Source: Nitrosospira multiformis
GTDB lineage: Bacteria > Pseudomonadota > Gammaproteobacteria > Burkholderiales > Nitrosomonadaceae
Length of the DNA: 64,000 bases
Direction of reading: 5' to 3'
Assembly: GCF_900110185.1 (NCBI RefSeq)
Contig: NZ_FOCT01000008.1
Span: 1 to 64,000, forward strand
The position numbers and the translations under genes are program-made. Each line of letters opens with the position of its first letter. Within the stretch, counting starts at the first letter, position 1. Below, in pieces: positions 30,246 through 38,782 of the stretch. The notes under the pieces were generated by a model, which was not told the origin of the DNA, made no database searches, and worked only from the letters and a program-made list of their open reading frames with translations.

Positions 30246-31412
30246 TTACTCGATGGATTCCACAGTTCCTTGCGCGATCTGCACCCCGCGCGGGCTCTCC
30301 AGGTAAGCCACTTGGCGCACAGCGTCCTTGCCCAGCATCACCCGCACATGAATATCTTTGCGAAGATTGTAGCTCTCCACCATTGGAGCTCCCATCGGCA
30401 TCAGCCGGCTGATCTCCTCGGCCACCCCGGAATGACCTGGCCGGTAATGTATTTCCGTCAGGACCTGCTGATACGGTTGCCGGTCAGTGAGCCGGGGCCT
30501 GGCAAACCCATTCTGCTGCAGAAAATCGGACACCTGCCTAGCCATGCCAGGCACGCCGTTACCGTTCGAGACCTCGATGCGGATGTCCTGGCCGGAAAAC
30601 CTGCCGGAATCCTGCGGAGTAGGGGTCCTGCCGATGATTTTACCCGGCGCTATGGCTGCCACTGCCTCCGTTTCGGTCATCCGGAACTCGAATACACCGG
30701 GTGTAACCTGCACCAGTCGCGCACCGACACTGCATGACAACTTCTGTTTCTCTCCTGCTGCGACTGCCATGGGAGGCGATATGGCCGATATGGCAGCAGA
30801 AGCGGTACCAGCGGGAGCACCGGCAGGAGTGCCGGGAGCAGGCGCTGTCACGGCTATGGGTGTCGCCGCGGTGGATTCAGAGCCCGCCCTGGTCAGCGCG
30901 GCGGCCTTGTCGCTCAATCCCGTCTTTATGTAGGCGGCGGCGAGGTTGCGGTGCGCCCGCTGGTTTTGCGGCTCGAGGCGCAATGCCCGTTCGAATGCAG
31001 ACACAGCTTCAGCTTCCTGTCCGTGCACGAGGTGCGCATAGCCGAGATTATTGTGCAGATGGGCTGCCAGGGGAGCCATTCCGATCGCTTTCCGGAAATA
31101 CTGCAGCGCCAGTTCATGCCGATCCTGAAGGCAATGGGCGATGCCCAAGCCATTGTGCGCCTCGACATGGCCCGGGTCTGCCTGCAGGACCTTCTCGTAG
31201 GTTGCGATGGCTTCCGCATAGTTGACCCTGGCCTGGTAATATCGTCCAAGCTGATACATCGCGTCCGCGCTGCGAATCGTATGGTGAACTTCCATCACCG
31301 GCTTGATGGCGACAGTCTGCCCATCCTTGTTCTGATACCACGGATACAGCGTGCATCCGCCCATGAGCGATATGCAACTCATTGCCCATGCAAGCTGTTT
31401 AACTCTGAACAT
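30246..31412 (-). CDS. tadD: TPR lipoprotein with LytR_C-like domain (TadD-like)
   Basis: A 388-residue protein with a lipoprotein signal (LMGGC, Cys20) and TPR repeats over about residues 55-165 (YQARVNYAEAIATYEKVLQADPGHVEAHNG region), as in TadD, the Tad pilotin-like lipoprotein. It then has an Ala/Pro-rich linker and a C-terminal region (IRIEVSNGNGVPGMARQVS) resembling the LytR C-terminal domain. TadD proteins are usually shorter and lack that domain. It is the last gene of the minus-strand Tad operon, 17 bp after tadC. The TadD name is based on position plus TPRs. Confidence 0.78.
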   Translation of the reverse strand: MFRVKQLAWAMSCISLMGGCTLYPWYQNKDGQTVAIKPVMEVHHTIRSADAMYQLGRYYQARVNYAEAIATYEKVLQADPGHVEAHNGLGIAHCLQDRHELALQYFRKAIGMAPLAAHLHNNLGYAHLVHGQEAEAVSAFERALRLEPQNQRAHRNLAAAYIKTGLSDKAAALTRAGSESTAATPIAVTAPAPGTPAGAPAGTASAAISAISPPMAVAAGEKQKLSCSVGARLVQVTPGVFEFRMTETEAVAAIAPGKIIGRTPTPQDSGRFSGQDIRIEVSNGNGVPGMARQVSDFLQQNGFARPRLTDRQPYQQVLTEIHYRPGHSGVAEEISRLMPMGAPMVESYNLRKDIHVRVMLGKDAVRQVAYLESPRGVQIAQGTVESIE

Positions 31413-31429
31413 GACCTGTTCTCCGTCCG

Positions 31430-32371
31430 TTACTGGCTCCCGAGAGTGGGAAGCATCACACGATAGATGTTGAGGAAAGCCGGCCCCATCAGCACCAGTA
31501 AGAGCGACGGGAAGATAAAGAAAATCAGAGGAAAGAGCAGCTTGAGCGCGATTTTTGCCGCGGCTTCTTCCGCCCGCAGCCGGCGAGTGGTGCGCAGCGT
31601 ATCAGAATGCACGCGCAGGGAAGCGGCGACGCTGGTGCCAAAGCGATCCGCCTGGACCAACATGGAGACCAGAGCCTCGACTTCCTCAACGCCGGTACGC
31701 ATGGCAAGATTGCGCAGCGCCTGCTCGCGGGTCCTGCCGGCGCGCAGCTCCAGGCTTACCAGATGAAGCTCGCCCGCCAAGGCTTTACTCCGCAAGCGCA
31801 TTTCTTCCGCCACCCGCACCATTGCTGCATCCAGTCCCAATCCTGCCTCGACGCACACCGTCATGAGATCGATGGCATCCGGAAAACTCTCGAACAGCTC
31901 CCGCTTGCGCTGCGAAACCAGACGCGCCAGCACTAGGTTGGGGAGGTAATAGCCGAGTCCGGCCAGACTCAACAGGGCGAATATGGCGGCATTGATATCC
32001 AGTTCCAGGCGGCCGATACCGACGTAAAGCAGGAAAATCGCCGGTAACACCAGCGCCAGCACTGTCTTGGCTGCGAAATATACCATGGGTACGGAGCGGG
32101 CATGATAGCCTGCGTGCATGAAGCGCGTGCGCAGCACGGAGGTTTCCCAGCCCTCGCTCGGCAGGGCCAGCTTGGCCAGCGGGTTCGCCAGATTGAATAT
32201 GGTCCGTTCCCAGCCGTCCCCGGCCTTCTGTTGTGGCGCGGAATCTCCTGCAGCGACCTGATCCAGGCGGGTTTTAGTGGGGCGGGGTGCCAGCGCCCGC
32301 ATCACTCCGAACGCGGCTCCGGCCACGATGATGAAAATCACCACCAGGTAGGCGATCTGCACAGGTGTCAT
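31430..32371 (-). CDS. tadC: Tad pilus inner-membrane platform protein TadC
   Basis: A 313-residue type II secretion F-domain protein. It has an N-terminal membrane helix, a pair of central helices, the F-domain motif (FPDAIDLMTVCVEAGLGLDAAM) and a C-terminal hairpin (LFPLIFFIFPSLLLVLMGPAF). With TadB it forms the membrane platform on which the TadA motor works. It follows tadB with a 33-bp gap. Confidence 0.93.
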   Translation of the reverse strand: MTPVQIAYLVVIFIIVAGAAFGVMRALAPRPTKTRLDQVAAGDSAPQQKAGDGWERTIFNLANPLAKLALPSEGWETSVLRTRFMHAGYHARSVPMVYFAAKTVLALVLPAIFLLYVGIGRLELDINAAIFALLSLAGLGYYLPNLVLARLVSQRKRELFESFPDAIDLMTVCVEAGLGLDAAMVRVAEEMRLRSKALAGELHLVSLELRAGRTREQALRNLAMRTGVEEVEALVSMLVQADRFGTSVAASLRVHSDTLRTTRRLRAEEAAAKIALKLLFPLIFFIFPSLLLVLMGPAFLNIYRVMLPTLGSQ

Positions 32372-32404
32372 GTCTCGGCTATCCTCATTATTCCTGAAAC
32401 TGCT

Positions 32405-33376
32405 TCATACCCGGATCTTGATGATGTGCGACATGACGAAGATACCGCTTACCATCATTCCGAGCGCCGTTCCCACCATCATCAATCCTAGGGGATCGGT
32501 CCACAAGACCGCCAGAAACCCGGGATTGACGATATTGATGACCAAAGCTGCGGCAAACGGCAGGCAGGAGAGGATCCAGGCCGACAGCCGTCCTTCGGCT
32601 GAAAGCACGCGGATTCTCCCCAGTAACGTCAAACGTGCGCGGATCAATCCGCTGATTTTATCCAGCAATTCAGCCAGATTGCCGCCACTCTCACGCTGGA
32701 TCAGCACGGCGATGACAAAATAGCGCAGATCGGTGATGGGAACCCGCGTGGCGAGGTTCATGAGCGCATCCTGCACTGAAACGCCGAAATTGATCTCGTC
32801 GAATGTCAGGCGGAATTCGTCAGCAGCCGGCTCGGGTCCGTCGGTGGAAGCCATTTGCAGGGCGCCGGAAAAAGCATGACCTGCCTTCAGTGCGCGCCCC
32901 ATCAGATCGATCACTTCCGGCAGCTGCCGCTCGATTTTCTCCAGGCGCTTGCGTTTAGCACTGAGCGTGAAAAACAGGGGCAGCGCACTTCCCGCCATCC
33001 CACACAGCAGCGTAACGGCAAACGGCAGGCCCAGCAGCGCGGCGCTCGCCATCCCCCCCAAGGCGGTCATGGCCGTATAGCCCAGGAAATGGGTCACCAT
33101 CAGGGACATACCGGATTGCTGCAACAGGCGGTCGAGACTGTGAATCCGTGGAATCTGCAGCAGGAAGCGCTCCAGCGCCGGCGAATTGCTCAGCAGCCGC
33201 TGCTTCATCAGCCCGGTTTCAGCATCTCCCCATCCCGCGGAAACGGCCTGCAAACGCTCCTGAATGCGCTTTGCTTCCGGCCCGCGGTGAGCGTGCCAAG
33301 CCAGATAGCCCCCTTCCAACAGCAGCACGACCGCAAGGAAGCAGAATATGAGAAACAGATAATAAAGCATGTCCAT
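32405..33376 (-). CDS. tadB: Tad pilus inner-membrane platform protein TadB
   Basis: A 323-residue F-domain membrane protein: N-terminal helix, two central helices (GYTAMTALGGMASAALLGLPF and a second), the F motif (LPEVIDLMGRALKAGHAFSGAL) and a C-terminal helix pair. It is paired with TadC, as is normal for Tad systems, and follows tadA after 24 bp. Confidence 0.93.
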   Translation of the reverse strand: MDMLYYLFLIFCFLAVVLLLEGGYLAWHAHRGPEAKRIQERLQAVSAGWGDAETGLMKQRLLSNSPALERFLLQIPRIHSLDRLLQQSGMSLMVTHFLGYTAMTALGGMASAALLGLPFAVTLLCGMAGSALPLFFTLSAKRKRLEKIERQLPEVIDLMGRALKAGHAFSGALQMASTDGPEPAADEFRLTFDEINFGVSVQDALMNLATRVPITDLRYFVIAVLIQRESGGNLAELLDKISGLIRARLTLLGRIRVLSAEGRLSAWILSCLPFAAALVINIVNPGFLAVLWTDPLGLMMVGTALGMMVSGIFVMSHIIKIRV

Positions 33377-33400
33377 TCCCGTCTCCTCGTCCGCTATGCG

Positions 33401-34759
33401 CTATGTATACCTACGCGAGGGATCGAACAGCTCCTCGCGCAGCGGTATCCCAAATACACGGAGACGCTCGGCGAACTTGGGACGGATGCCGGTGGCGCGG
33501 AAATGTCCCTGCACTGCTCCGTCCGCTGCTATGCCAGTCTGCTCGAAAGTATAGATTTCCTGCATGGTGATGATGTCCCCCTCCATCCCGGTGATTTCCT
33601 GTATGCTCGTCACCTTGCGTTTGCCGTCAGTCAGGCGCAAAACCTGGATCACTACCCAGATAGCCGAACTGATCTGGTGACGGACCGCCTTGATGGGCAG
33701 ATTCAGCCCGGCCATGTTCACCATGTTTTCCACCCTGCCCAAGGCATCCCTCGGCGTATTCGCATGGATCGTAGCCATGGAACCTTCGTGACCAGTGTTC
33801 ATGGCCTGCAACATGTCCAGCGCCTCGGCGCCGCGCACTTCCCCGATGATGACCCGATCAGGACGCATACGCAGGCTGTTCTTCACCAGCGCCCGTTGCG
33901 AGATTTCGCCCTTGCCCTCAACGTTGGGGGGGCGTGTCTCCAGTCGCACCACGTGGGGTTGCTGCAACTGCAGCTCGGCCGCATCCTCGATGGTCACGAT
34001 ACGTTCGGAGGATGGAATGAAACCGGACATGATATTGAGCAAAGTCGTCTTGCCGCTGCCGGTGCCGCCGGAGATGAGTATGCTGCACTTGCCCTTGACC
34101 AGTCCGCTGATGATCTCCCCCATTTCCGGCGTCAGCGACTTGTACGCCATGAGATCGTTCATCTTGAGCGGTTTGACGGAAAAACGCCGGATCGAAAGCA
34201 CCGAACCATCGATCGACAGGGGGGGGATGATGGCATTGACGCGAGAGCCGTCGGGCAGGCGCGCATCGACCATGGGGCTGGACTCATCCACGCGCCGCCC
34301 GACACGCGACACGATCCTGTCAATAATCTTTCTCAGGTGCTTTTCGTTGGCAAAGTGGGTATCGGTCAATTCCAGGCGTCCCCGGCGCTCGACATATACC
34401 TGGCGATGGGTATTCACCAAGATATCGGAGATGGTGGGGTCCGCCAGCAGGGGCTCGAGCGGACCCAGGCCGAGCACTTCGTTCTGGATGTCGCGGACGA
34501 CGCCCTGGCGCTCCCCCTCGTTGATCGGGACGGATTCCTCGACCAGCAACCGCTCCACCAGGTTCTTGATCTCCATCAGCAGGCGTTCGGCCGGTAGGCT
34601 TTCCATAACTGCCAGATCCACCCGATCAAGCAGCTTCTGGTGAACGCGCGACTTCAATTCCTCATAGGCGGGGATATCGTGCAGAGCCGTGACAGGCGCA
34701 GGATGATGCTCAGTCAACCCGGTTTCCTTCACGCTCTGGAGACGTTCTCGTATCGACAT
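33401..34759 (-). CDS. tadA: Tad pilus assembly ATPase TadA/CpaF
   Basis: The 452-residue hexameric ATPase that powers Flp pilus extension and retraction. It has a CpaF-type N-terminal domain, Walker [10 protein letters not shown] near residue 229, an Asp box, the Walker B region ([18 protein letters not shown]) and the His box ([19 protein letters not shown]). Length fits the family. It lies between tadZ and tadB on the same strand, with gaps of 28 and 24 bp. Confidence 0.96.
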   Translation of the reverse strand: MSIRERLQSVKETGLTEHHPAPVTALHDIPAYEELKSRVHQKLLDRVDLAVMESLPAERLLMEIKNLVERLLVEESVPINEGERQGVVRDIQNEVLGLGPLEPLLADPTISDILVNTHRQVYVERRGRLELTDTHFANEKHLRKIIDRIVSRVGRRVDESSPMVDARLPDGSRVNAIIPPLSIDGSVLSIRRFSVKPLKMNDLMAYKSLTPEMGEIISGLVKGKCSILISGGTGSGKTTLLNIMSGFIPSSERIVTIEDAAELQLQQPHVVRLETRPPNVEGKGEISQRALVKNSLRMRPDRVIIGEVRGAEALDMLQAMNTGHEGSMATIHANTPRDALGRVENMVNMAGLNLPIKAVRHQISSAIWVVIQVLRLTDGKRKVTSIQEITGMEGDIITMQEIYTFEQTGIAADGAVQGHFRATGIRPKFAERLRVFGIPLREELFDPSRRYT

Positions 34760-34787
34760 GGCTGTCAGTCCATAAAATCGGAGTTAT

Positions 34788-35996
34788 CTAGAATGCAAAC
34801 AACTTCCTGAGCAGGCTTCCCTGGCCGGCGCTGCTGCATAGCGCATGCGCAATCTCCTGCAACGACTTCGCCACCGGACTGCGGGGAGCGAGCTTGGTCG
34901 CGGGGATGCCCTGATTCACGGATCCAGTGACGACGGCATAATCGTTCGGCACCACCTTGAAAATCTTTAGATTCAAGGTACTTTCAATATCATCGAGCGT
35001 GATATCGGCATTTTTTTTGTAGCGGTTCACGATCAACCGTATCTTTTCGTCCGAATAACTCAGTGCAGCAAACGCGGTCGACATGCGTTTGGCGTCCCGG
35101 ATGGAGGGGAGGGTCTGCTGCAACACCGGGAAAATCAGATCGGCGCGATCCAGCGCCTGGATCGAAATCGCATCCAGTTCGCGTCCGACATCCAGAATCA
35201 CGAAGTCATAATATTTCATGGCGACCTGGAATAGCGGATTGATGTGCTCCGGTCTTATCTCCGCAGCCTTTTCCGGACTTTCCGGCGCGGCCAGCATGCC
35301 GAAATTCGGCAATACCTGGATCATGCTCGAGTTGAGGAACGATCCATCCAGCCGCTGGATCTGGCGCGCCACATCAGCAATCGAAGTGGTGGGCGCGTCA
35401 TCCTGCACGAACAGCGAGGCGTCGCCAAACTGCAGGTTGAAATCGAACAAGGCGACCCGCTTGTTTTCCTGCACGGCCAGGGCATAGGCGATGTTGGTCG
35501 CAAGAAACGTTGCTCCACTGCCGCCTTTGCAGGGAATGAACGCCAGCACCTTGCACTCATGCATGGGCATCCGCGCCAGCGCGATTCTTTGCTGAAAGCG
35601 CTCGACCGCATCGATCACCACATGGCGGGTCAACGGCGTCGGCAGCACTTCGCGAATGCCGGCGCGCATGACTTCGATGAGCAGCTCGGGGGGCTGGGCC
35701 GGACACAGCATCACCACGCCCACATCCGGAAAACGAGAGGTAACGCGATTGATAACATCCAGTTCCATGGAACTGAAGTATTGCCCCTCCAGCATCAGCA
35801 AATCAGGCTGTTCCTGCTCCGCCACGGCCGCGACCTGCTGCACTCCACCAATCAGGCTGATCAGCGGATAGGACTTGTCGGCTTCGGCCAGAAATCTCTG
35901 GATCGTGCTGGGATATTGCGAGTCTTGCGCGACTACGGCGATCTTCAATTTTTTGCCTTTCCTTGTTTTTCCTGGTTGTCTTTCCTGGTTTTTCAT
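34788..35996 (-). CDS. cpaE: Pilus polar localisation protein CpaE/TadZ
   Basis: A 402-residue protein with an N-terminal receiver-like (atypical REC) domain and a C-terminal MinD/ParA-like ATPase domain. The deviant Walker A reads KGGSGAT at residues 157-163, in which the usual lysine-threonine end is changed, as is common in TadZ/CpaE. In other bacteria it places the Tad machine at the pole. It follows tadE after 9 bp. Confidence 0.92.
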   Translation of the reverse strand: MKNQERQPGKTRKGKKLKIAVVAQDSQYPSTIQRFLAEADKSYPLISLIGGVQQVAAVAEQEQPDLLMLEGQYFSSMELDVINRVTSRFPDVGVVMLCPAQPPELLIEVMRAGIREVLPTPLTRHVVIDAVERFQQRIALARMPMHECKVLAFIPCKGGSGATFLATNIAYALAVQENKRVALFDFNLQFGDASLFVQDDAPTTSIADVARQIQRLDGSFLNSSMIQVLPNFGMLAAPESPEKAAEIRPEHINPLFQVAMKYYDFVILDVGRELDAISIQALDRADLIFPVLQQTLPSIRDAKRMSTAFAALSYSDEKIRLIVNRYKKNADITLDDIESTLNLKIFKVVPNDYAVVTGSVNQGIPATKLAPRSPVAKSLQEIAHALCSSAGQGSLLRKLFAF

Positions 35997-36005
35997 TCCG
36001 CCGGA

Positions 36006-36470
36006 TCAACTGCAATCCGGATTGGCCTCGCCCCCTGCATCCATACCCATGCTTTCGCGCGGGAGGGTCGTGGCGAATGGAGGCATGCTGAGATTCAACG
36101 GCATAAACGGGATGAATGTTGAAACATTCAGGTCGGTGATGCTGACGGTGACCGATCGGCATGAACTGACGTCGCAGCCGGATGGGGTATATGCAATGTC
36201 GATGGTGCCCGGTGTCAGAATACTGAGCATGTTGCCCATGCGGGTCTTGATGATGGCCGCATCCTTGCCGCACACCACTGCCAACCTCGCTCCCAGCCGT
36301 GTGGCCTCGGTCGCGGTGTTCCAGTAGAACAGTACCCGCCCCATTTCGATGATACCGAACAGCAGGATAAACAGAAGCGAAGCGATGAGCGCGAATTCGA
36401 CCGCGGCGACACCCCGTTGCCGGAACCGGCTCGCGTGTGGCGACAATCGGTAAGGACGTTGCTCATTCAT
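36006..36470 (-). CDS. tadE: TadE-like pseudopilin
   Basis: A 154-residue protein of the TadE/TadG-like family. After a short basic N-terminus, RGVAAVEFALIASLLFILLF gives the prepilin-like motif: G, then E at +5 of the mature form, then a hydrophobic stretch. The remainder is periplasmic with two cysteines (GCDVSSC). The start codon overlaps the stop of the next gene upstream by one base (TGATG), so translation is coupled. Probably a minor pilin. Confidence 0.85.
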   Translation of the reverse strand: MNEQRPYRLSPHASRFRQRGVAAVEFALIASLLFILLFGIIEMGRVLFYWNTATEATRLGARLAVVCGKDAAIIKTRMGNMLSILTPGTIDIAYTPSGCDVSSCRSVTVSITDLNVSTFIPFMPLNLSMPPFATTLPRESMGMDAGGEANPDCS

Positions 36471-36985
36471 CAGAGCTGCCTCATGGTAGCGTGGATATCG
36501 CTGAATGGAATGGTGTCTACGGCGGCGCCGAACAATCGGGCCGGATTGAAGACAAAGTTGAAGACATACCCCGTGATCCTGACCTCGACCAGTGTAACTG
36601 TCGTGCCCGCGGTGCTAGTGGTGGCGCTGGACGCAATCGTCACCATCCCGGTCGTCAGACCCGGCGCGAGAGCCGCCCCGCTGCAACTGGTATTGCCATG
36701 TACCGCCAGGCATCGAGCTTCCTCCAGCACTGGCCCGTAGGAAGCCGGATCTTCCGGATTATGGTGCGACAGCAGGCGCGCCGCATCGCGCACCGTCTTG
36801 ACAAGCGTGTTGTACTGGTACAGTGCACGGCCGTATTCGGCGATGCCGAATGCCAGCAGCAGCAGGGGAATCAGCAGCAGGGCAAATTCCACGGCGACAG
36901 CCCCGCGCATCGCTTCTCGCTTCGTTCCCCGGTCGGCGCGGGAAAATGCCCGCCTGTTGTATTCCTGCTTATTCAGAGTAGCCAT
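36470..36985 (-). CDS. TadE/TadF-like pseudopilin
   Basis: A 171-residue TadE-like protein. RGAVAVEFALLLIPLLLLAFG is the prepilin-like segment near residue 26, followed by a periplasmic part. The frame is open further upstream, but a start at 36985 (MATLNKQEYN) lies 10 bp after the tadG-like stop and fits the family. It is the second of two adjacent pseudopilins, the usual TadE/TadF pair. Confidence 0.85.
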   Translation of the reverse strand: MATLNKQEYNRRAFSRADRGTKREAMRGAVAVEFALLLIPLLLLAFGIAEYGRALYQYNTLVKTVRDAARLLSHHNPEDPASYGPVLEEARCLAVHGNTSCSGAALAPGLTTGMVTIASSATTSTAGTTVTLVEVRITGYVFNFVFNPARLFGAAVDTIPFSDIHATMRQL

Positions 36986-36995
36986 CAGGTAATCC

Positions 36996-38321
36996 TCATC
37001 GCACCAGCACCGGGACGAGCGGGCCTCCGCTGGCGGGTCCGCCGGGGACGCCGGAACTCGCGCAGGGGCTGCCCTCGTCGTCCGACCGCCCCAGGTATTC
37101 GAGATACATGCGGTCCGCACCGGTTCCGGTGCCCCCCATGTTGGTATTGATCGGGTGCAGCATCAGTACGCAAGCCCATGATTGCACAGGCGCCACCGTG
37201 GAACCGCCGGTGAAGCCGCTGCAGTCGAGCACAGCAGCAGTCGCCAGTCTGCGGTCTCCGCCGCTTGCCCGGAGAGCAGCCGAATCGATGATCGTTCCAT
37301 TCGTGCGCAACCCGGTAGTGGTGTCGCCCTGGTAGGGCGCATACACGGCTCTTTTGCTCCTGAAATCGGCAAACGCATTGAATTTCGAGGGCCAGCTTCC
37401 TGCGGCGTCGGTATAGGCGTGACCGGTGTAGTCCGGTATCGACTCCCCCTGCTTGACGCTCCCCTGATAGATGCCGAAACGGCTGTTCCAGTGGGCCGCG
37501 AGCGAAGACATGACGCCGGCTTCGCCAACCTCCGTGCCTATGGCGGGGAGATTGCACACACCCGGACCTGTCAGGATGCCCCCGAGTTCGGAGGCACCGC
37601 CCCCGGGCGGCGTGTAATCCACCCACATGAAGTTTCCCGTCAGATTGCCGCTTCCGCTGCCGGAGGGGCCGGGACCTATCACGCTCTGCAGCCATGTGCC
37701 GACCGGCGTCGTGGGTGTGATCGCGCTGCTGCAGATGCCTACCGGAACAGCGCAGGAGGTAACCTGTGAAGGCGTGCGGGTGGCGACTGCGGCGGCTGCG
37801 ACTGCCTGGTTGCCGATCGTCACTCCCGGCAGAAGATTGAGCACCTGAATGAACCAGTTGGCAATTTCGGTTCGCTCCACCGTGCAGCGCGCGTACTGCA
37901 TGAGCACGGCTTCCGTCGGACCGATTGCGGCCTTGACCTGATAGACGCCGTTGAGTGTCTGGCTGAATGTCACGCTGTCGTCAACGGCCAGGGCAATCAT
38001 CTCATCCTGGAAGAGGACATCATGGCGCATGCCCGCAGTCATTCCCGCCGCTTCGGCTAGGACGAGCTGATTGGTATTCGCCCCGGTGAGCTCCCGCGCT
38101 GCCGCCAGTGCACAGGCGTCGGCACTGTTCTGCAGCTCCGACTTGGCTACGTAGAGCTTGCCCAGATCCAGTGCCAAGCCGGCGAAACCCATCAGGACGA
38201 CCCACGACAGTGCCACGATGATGGCGATCACACCCCTTTCCTGGCGGCAGCCCGGATGGATCCGGCACCAACTCCGATATGGGCTCGGGTATCGCGGTGA
38301 CCCACCTGAAGTCTGCTTCAT
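36996..38321 (-). CDS. tadG: TadG-like Flp pilus-associated protein
   Basis: A 441-residue protein with a TadG N-terminal motif: RGVIAIIVALSWVVLMGFAG as a membrane/prepilin-like segment near residues 29-48, then LDLGKLYVAKSELQNSADACALAAARELTG. The long periplasmic part is rich in Gly, Thr and Ser. TadG-like proteins are needed for Tad pili, but their exact role is not settled. The gene lies between the small lipoprotein gene (73-bp gap) and the two pseudopilin genes. Confidence 0.85.
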   Translation of the reverse strand: MKQTSGGSPRYPSPYRSWCRIHPGCRQERGVIAIIVALSWVVLMGFAGLALDLGKLYVAKSELQNSADACALAAARELTGANTNQLVLAEAAGMTAGMRHDVLFQDEMIALAVDDSVTFSQTLNGVYQVKAAIGPTEAVLMQYARCTVERTEIANWFIQVLNLLPGVTIGNQAVAAAAVATRTPSQVTSCAVPVGICSSAITPTTPVGTWLQSVIGPGPSGSGSGNLTGNFMWVDYTPPGGGASELGGILTGPGVCNLPAIGTEVGEAGVMSSLAAHWNSRFGIYQGSVKQGESIPDYTGHAYTDAAGSWPSKFNAFADFRSKRAVYAPYQGDTTTGLRTNGTIIDSAALRASGGDRRLATAAVLDCSGFTGGSTVAPVQSWACVLMLHPINTNMGGTGTGADRMYLEYLGRSDDEGSPCASSGVPGGPASGGPLVPVLVR

Positions 38322-38394
38322 AGTCTTGTCTTCTGTCCCACTGTCTCACTGTCCACTGTCCTGGCTTGCCGCATGCTCGCTCTGGCGGATGATG

Positions 38395-38748
38395 CTACCT
38401 CCCGTACATTCCACCGCCTCCGCCTCCGCTTCCAACCCTGCCACTGCCAACATTCACCACGCCGCCCGACAGGGCTGGCCGCGGATTCACGAACGATTCA
38501 CGGTAGCTGTCCACGGCGGCGTCTCCCGCCTGCCCGTCGATTCCCCTGACCGGAGCGTTATCGCGCGAAGCATTGGGATTGGCGATCTGCTGGGTACGGG
38601 CGATATTCACGGCAATGCCGGATTGCGCATCCAGCCGTGGAGTAGCAGGTATACATCCCCCTAGGGCGCCGATCACAACTGCTGCCAGAACGGCTGCCCT
38701 GGCCGGGTGCAACCTGGCTGAAATGGCGGTTATCAGGATTTTGTACAT
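38395..38748 (-). CDS. Small Gly-rich lipoprotein of the Tad locus
   Basis: A 117-residue protein that I do not recognise. It has a lipoprotein signal (VVIGALGGC) and ends in a glycine/serine-rich tail containing GGGGGG just before MYGR. I chose the start at 38748 because AAGGA lies 10 bases before it; an ATG at 38775 lacks a ribosome-binding site. It lies between cpaC and tadG, where some Tad loci carry small outer-membrane proteins (RcpB/TadD-like pilotins). A role as a secretin partner is a guess from position. Confidence 0.65.
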   Translation of the reverse strand: MYKILITAISARLHPARAAVLAAVVIGALGGCIPATPRLDAQSGIAVNIARTQQIANPNASRDNAPVRGIDGQAGDAAVDSYRESFVNPRPALSGGVVNVGSGRVGSGGGGGGMYGR

Positions 38749-38782
38749 GCTGATTGCGTCCTTATCATCTCTCATTTCATTC

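Noticed and set aside
32855..34597. Open frame of 580 codons opposite tadB/tadA
   Set aside because: It spans two real genes and the gap between them in antisense; the His/Gln/Arg-rich product is typical of shadows.
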